Assembly (NCBI RefSeq): GCF_024228675.1
Contig: NZ_CP100461.1
Span: 1,674,001 to 1,738,000 of the forward strand
Direction: 5' to 3'
DNA length: 64,000 nt
Source: Salinigranum marinum
GTDB lineage: Archaea; Halobacteriota; Halobacteria; Halobacteriales; Haloferacaceae
The notes under the pieces were generated by a model. The model worked only from the letters and a program-made list of their open reading frames with translations, searched no databases and was not told the origin of the DNA. Of this stretch, positions 60,380 to 64,000 are shown piece after piece (positions within the stretch are counted from its first letter, which is position 1; every line of letters begins with the position of its first letter). A program made the translations under genes and the position numbers.

Positions 60380-61840
60380 TCACTCGACGGAGAACTCGAA
60401 GCCGGGCATCCCGTCGGGGTACGACGGGGTCGATGGGGCGGTCTCCAGCGTCTCGAAGAACCGGCCGTTGATCACCTCGGTGACGAGGTCTTCGAACCGC
60501 TCGTCGCCCTCGACGAACTCCGCGGCCCACACCCCCAGATCCAACTGTGCGCCGGCCATGTCGGCGTGGCCGCCCGCGCTCCCGATCGAGCCGAGGGCGT
60601 CCCGGAACGTCTCCCCGAGGTCGACGTCCGTCCCCCGGGCGCGCCCGGAGACATAGACGGTGTCGCCCATGTAGCCGTAGACGAGCGAGACGTGGACGCC
60701 TTCCATGCCGAGGAGTCGGTCGGCCGCCTGTGCGAGCGCGTCCCGGTCGCGGATCTCGCCGACGTTCGTCGCCAGCGCGTCGCCGCGCACCTCGCGGTTG
60801 CCGATGGCGCGTGCGAGCGTGTCGAGCACCTCCGGCCCCATGCTCGGGCTCTCGACTTGGTCGAGCAGCGAGTGGTCGACGTGCGGGCAGAGGAACGACG
60901 CCGCCTCGAAGTCCGCCGCGGACACCTCGCGGGAGAAGTCGTTGGTGTCGACGCGGATCCCGAACAGGAGCGCGGTCGCGATCGTCCGGTCGGGAGTGAT
61001 CCGGAGTCGACTGAGGTACTCCGTCAACAGCGTGCTCGTCGCCCCGACGTCGCTCCGCAGGTCCAGACACCGGGCTTCGACCGGTGCCCGTGGCGGGTGG
61101 TGATCGACGACGACATCGACGCGCGTCTCCGGGTCGAGGCCGTCGTTGACGCCCGGCCGTGAGTGGTCGACGAGCGCGATGCCGGCGTACTCGTCCATCG
61201 TCTCCCCGGGGTCGAGGTTTCTGAGGCTCACGTCGAGGAGGTTGATCATCGCGCGGTTCTCCTGGTGGGAGATCTCGCCGAAGTAACACGGCACCGCCTC
61301 GACCCCGGCGAGATCCGCGATCCGGACGAGCGCGAGCGCCGACGCGATGGCGTCGGGATCGGGGTTGTCGTGCATCACGACCGCCAGCGTTCCGTCGATC
61401 CCCCGGAGGACGCGCAGGAGCCGGCTGATCCGTGTCACGTCCGACCCCGACACGAGGTCGCCGAGGTCGTCCGCGAGCGCCTCTCGGGGGTCGATCACGC
61501 GGTCGGCGAGCGCACGGAGTTCCGCCGCCCCGTCGCCGGGGTCGGAGCCGGCGTACGCGACGAGCAGTGCGTCGGGGAACCGTTCGCGGGCGGCGCGGGC
61601 GGCCGCCAGGTTCGTCTCCGCGTCGACTCCCGCCACGAGGACGGTGCTGGCTCGGTCCGGGTACGTCTCGGGATCGGTCGGGTCGCCGACCACCGCGTCG
61701 ACGCCGTCGTCGCGGAGCGAGTCGACGTGACCGCGGGCGGGCGAGACGACGCGGAGCTGCCCGGGCTGTCTTTGGATCTCCCTGACGACTGCACGGGCGA
61801 CGGGGCTCCACCCGAGTACCAGTCGACTGGGCCGCGACAT
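60380..61840 (-). CDS. DHH phosphoesterase with N-terminal Rossmann (TrkA-N-like) domain
   Basis: 486 residues. The N-terminal 130 residues form an NAD-binding-like fold (LVLGWSPVARAVVREIQ; VDAVVGDPTDPETY), a TrkA-N-like sensor. The DHH domain has the metal ligands in AVVMHDNPDPDAIASA (DxD) and VDVVVDHHPP (DHH), and a DHHA1-type end in SAGGHADMAGAQL. This layout resembles phosphodiesterases that degrade oligonucleotides or c-di-AMP/pApA. Combined with the K+ channel 29 kb away, a cyclic-dinucleotide link is possible but unproven. Confidence 0.9.
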   Translation of the reverse strand: MSRPSRLVLGWSPVARAVVREIQRQPGQLRVVSPARGHVDSLRDDGVDAVVGDPTDPETYPDRASTVLVAGVDAETNLAAARAARERFPDALLVAYAGSDPGDGAAELRALADRVIDPREALADDLGDLVSGSDVTRISRLLRVLRGIDGTLAVVMHDNPDPDAIASALALVRIADLAGVEAVPCYFGEISHQENRAMINLLDVSLRNLDPGETMDEYAGIALVDHSRPGVNDGLDPETRVDVVVDHHPPRAPVEARCLDLRSDVGATSTLLTEYLSRLRITPDRTIATALLFGIRVDTNDFSREVSAADFEAASFLCPHVDHSLLDQVESPSMGPEVLDTLARAIGNREVRGDALATNVGEIRDRDALAQAADRLLGMEGVHVSLVYGYMGDTVYVSGRARGTDVDLGETFRDALGSIGSAGGHADMAGAQLDLGVWAAEFVEGDERFEDLVTEVINGRFFETLETAPSTPSYPDGMPGFEFSVE

Positions 61841-62056
61841 AGCCGGGGGTTGCCAGTGCTGACAAAAAACCCTGCCGGGATGTCCTCACCGCCGTCTCGC
61901 GACTCACGGCGAGCGGAGGACGACGAGAGAGCCGAGAAACGGTGCGACGAGAGCCTTCGAGGCGCGAGCGTGAGTGTAAGTGTCAGTGTGAGTGAGGCGG
62001 TGAACGCGAGAACGCGAGAGCGCGAGCGATCGCCGAACGGGCGCGGTGGTCGGTCG

Positions 62057-63571
62057 TCAGAACAGCGCGGCCGCGGAGGCCTGCGCCGTCTCGACGACGG
62101 GACCGAACGCCGGGAGGAGTAGGAGAGTTCCGATCGCCGCGGCCATCACGGCGACGTACAGCCCCAGCGGCCGCGAGCCGAGTTCGACCGTTCCCACGGG
62201 GTCTTCGATCCACATCGCCTTCACGACGCGGGAGTAGTAGAACAGCGACAGCGCACTGTTCACCGCACCCACGGCGGCGAGCCACCAGAAGCCACCCTCG
62301 ATCGCCGAGTAAAACAGCGCGTACTTCGAGAGGAAGCCGCCGAACGGCGGGAGGCCGGCGAGCGAGAACATGAAGACGGTCATGGCGAGACAGGCCATCG
62401 GGGCCTGCGTCGACAGCCCGTTGAGGTCCTCGAACGTCCGCCCGAGCTCCCAGTGTTCGGTCATGGCGATGAAGAGGAACGCCCCGGTGTTCATGAAGCC
62501 GTAGACGAGGAGGTGCGCCATCGACGCGCCGATGACGTCACCGTTCGGTCCCCCGCCCGAGAGGGCGGCGAGGCCGATGAGCGCGTAGCCCGCGTGCCCG
62601 ATCGACGAGTACGCCAGCATGCGCTTGACGTTCTCCTGCGTCGCGGCGGCGAAGTTGCCGAGCGTCATCGTGACGACGGCCAGCACTGCGAACGCGAGCG
62701 GCCAGTCGATCCCCATCGGCACCAGCTCGCCCACGGGGAACGCGACCGTGAAGACGCGGAAGGCGACGGCGAAGCCGGCGGCCTTCGACGCCGACGAGAG
62801 GAAGCCCGAGATGGGTGCGGGTGCGCCCTCGTACGCCTCCGGTGCCCAGAAGTGGAACGGGACGGAGGCGGTCTTAAACGCGAAGCCGCCGAGGATCATG
62901 AAGACGCCGATGCCGGCGACGCCGACCATGCCGGTCGCCTCCGCCAGGCCGGCAGCGACGTCCCCGAGGACGAGCGTCCCGGTCGCCGCGTACACCAGCG
63001 AGATGCCGAAGGCGAACACCGCCGACGACACCGCGCCGATGAGGAAGTACTTGAGGCTCGCTTCGACGCTCCCCCGGTTGCGCTTGAGGAACGCGACGAG
63101 CGCGTACGACGGGAGCGAGGCGAGTTCGAGCGAGACGAACGCCGTCGCCAGCGAGTTCGAGGCGGCCATCAGGGCCATCCCCGTCGCGGCGAACAGCACG
63201 AGCGAGTAGAACTCGCCCTGGTACGCCTCGCCTTTGAGGTAGTCGACCGAGGCGACGACGACCAGCGCCGTGACGGAGGCGAAGATGAGCTGGAAGAACA
63301 GCGCCATTCCGTCGACGACGAGGGAGGCACCGAACAGCTCGATCGCGCCGCCGGTGGCGGGTTGGCCGGTACCGGCGACGAGGAGCCAGCCGGCGAGGCC
63401 GAACGACACCAGCGAGCCGATCGTCGCCACGGCCGCCAACAGCGTGCTGTTGGACGAGTCGGGGTCAATCGTGTCTACCAGCAACAGGACGAGCGCCGTC
63501 GCCGCCAGGGCGAGGATCGGTGCGGTGGCGGTCCAGTCGGGCAGCGACGCTTGGAGCGCGAGGTCGTACAT
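62057..63571 (-). CDS. nuoN: NADH dehydrogenase-like complex subunit N
   Basis: 504 residues with about 14 transmembrane helices. Matches NuoN/NDH-2-type antiporter-like subunits: GMALMAASNSLATAFVSLEL, SSALKAAGFAV-type lysine helix (FLSSASKAAGFAVAFR) and AYSSIGHAGYALIGL. Proton-pumping subunit of the respiratory complex I-like enzyme. The ATG follows the nuoM stop at once (TAGATG), so both are one operon reading leftwards. Confidence 0.95.
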   Translation of the reverse strand: MYDLALQASLPDWTATAPILALAATALVLLLVDTIDPDSSNSTLLAAVATIGSLVSFGLAGWLLVAGTGQPATGGAIELFGASLVVDGMALFFQLIFASVTALVVVASVDYLKGEAYQGEFYSLVLFAATGMALMAASNSLATAFVSLELASLPSYALVAFLKRNRGSVEASLKYFLIGAVSSAVFAFGISLVYAATGTLVLGDVAAGLAEATGMVGVAGIGVFMILGGFAFKTASVPFHFWAPEAYEGAPAPISGFLSSASKAAGFAVAFRVFTVAFPVGELVPMGIDWPLAFAVLAVVTMTLGNFAAATQENVKRMLAYSSIGHAGYALIGLAALSGGGPNGDVIGASMAHLLVYGFMNTGAFLFIAMTEHWELGRTFEDLNGLSTQAPMACLAMTVFMFSLAGLPPFGGFLSKYALFYSAIEGGFWWLAAVGAVNSALSLFYYSRVVKAMWIEDPVGTVELGSRPLGLYVAVMAAAIGTLLLLPAFGPVVETAQASAAALF

Positions 63572-64000
63572 CTACGAGACACCTCCCAGGATGGGATTGA
63601 CGGCGTCCTGGATCATCCCGAAGAACAGGTCGGGAGCCACGCCCAGGACGATGATGAGCGCGAGCAGTACCGCCAGCGGCGCGACGTCGTGGACGGGCGC
63701 TTCCGTGATATCGTACTCGCCGTCGAACCGGAACGGCCCGAAGAGCGTCCGCTGCATCGCAAACAGCAGGTAGCCCGCGACGATGACGATGCCGAACATC
63801 GCCGCCGCGGTAAAGAGCGGCATGCCCGCGAAGGTGGTCGACTCGAACGAGCCCTTGAAGATGAAGAACTCGCCCGCGAAGCCGGCCATCAGCGGCAGGC
63901 CCATGTAGGCGAACGCGCCGGCGACGAAGATGCCCGCGGTGACGGGCATCCGGTCGGCGATGCCGGACATGTCGCCGACCATCCGGGTGTGGGTCGTGTT
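63572..64000 (-). CDS. nuoM: NADH dehydrogenase-like complex subunit M (N-terminus beyond window)
   Basis: Only the C-terminal 142 residues are visible; the frame is open to the right edge. Recognisable parts are MAGIADRMPVTAG-like loop (GDMSGIADRMPVTAGIFVAG), FAGEFFIFKGSF and the C-terminal helices YDITEAPVHDVAPLAVLLALI. NuoM is an antiporter-like subunit; the order M then N matches other haloarchaeal nuo operons. Confidence 0.93.
   Translation of the reverse strand, partial: NTTHTRMVGDMSGIADRMPVTAGIFVAGAFAYMGLPLMAGFAGEFFIFKGSFESTTFAGMPLFTAAAMFGIVIVAGYLLFAMQRTLFGPFRFDGEYDITEAPVHDVAPLAVLLALIIVLGVAPDLFFGMIQDAVNPILGGVS

Overview
The window is haloarchaeal chromosome (class Halobacteria; I cannot name the genus). 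The evidence is the very high G+C, the strongly acidic proteins, Tat-type lipobox signal peptides, a halocyanin, a HemAT globin transducer, an archaetidylserine synthase, an ADP-forming acetate-CoA ligase, and the archaeal ribosomal/KEOPS block rps15 - RecJ-like - pcc1 - rps3ae. Many promoters look leaderless, with an A/T-rich box about 25-35 nt before the start codon. Genes are short, tightly packed and on both strands. Most long ORFs antisense to them are G+C artefacts.

Layout. 1-8.9 kb: a response-regulator/PAS protein cut by the window edge, an XPB-like helicase, an AMP-forming acyl-CoA synthetase, small proteins, an FMN-binding-fold protein, and an ABC importer (ATPase, permease, NMT1/TauA-type binding protein). 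9.2-15.4 kb: aminotransferase, YchF GTPase, DUF4349 lipoprotein, orphan PAS histidine kinase, bactofilin-like protein. 15.4-16.2 kb: tRNA-Ala(GGC) with a lower-G+C patch of tiny overlapping ORFs at its 3' side, probably the remnant of an integrated element. 16.3-24.7 kb: rps15/RecJ-like/pcc1/rps3ae, halocyanin, archaetidylserine synthase, a shortened KaiC-like ATPase, acyl-CoA dehydrogenase, squalene/phytoene synthase. 24.7-36.2 kb: second orphan kinase (HTH-PAS-PAS-HK), membrane proteins, cox subunit III, a 0.7 kb gene-free gap, an RCK potassium channel, CDGSH and DUF547 proteins, an 856-residue acidic coiled-coil protein, a winged-helix regulator. 36.5-48 kb: purA, the DR2241 Fe-S and CbiX chelatase genes, Trm112, HemAT, cysS, an HTH/membrane pair, DUF357, trxB. 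48.1-55.6 kb: a ZIP metal transporter with a tiny Cys/His-rich partner, YbaK deacylase, a Tat lipoprotein, ADP-forming acetate-CoA ligase overlapping a Pta-like gene, and a broken DUF6176 gene. 55.7-64 kb: serine hydrolase, M24 peptidase, a membrane protein, a CBS/ParB-like protein, a Rossmann-DHH phosphoesterase, and nuoN/nuoM (nuoM cut by the edge).

Most of this is ordinary haloarchaeal core genome. The most unusual signal is at nucleotide level. In both orphan histidine kinases the N-box VEHGST motif is repeated, and each of the four intact copies is a perfect 7-bp-arm inverted repeat around a 3-nt loop. The synonymous third positions covary so that the arms always pair. Other things worth a second look are the ZIP transporter plus Cys/His mini-protein under a palindromic promoter site, the tRNA-Ala element remnant, the KaiC-like protein without a visible Walker B, and the doubly broken DUF6176 gene.
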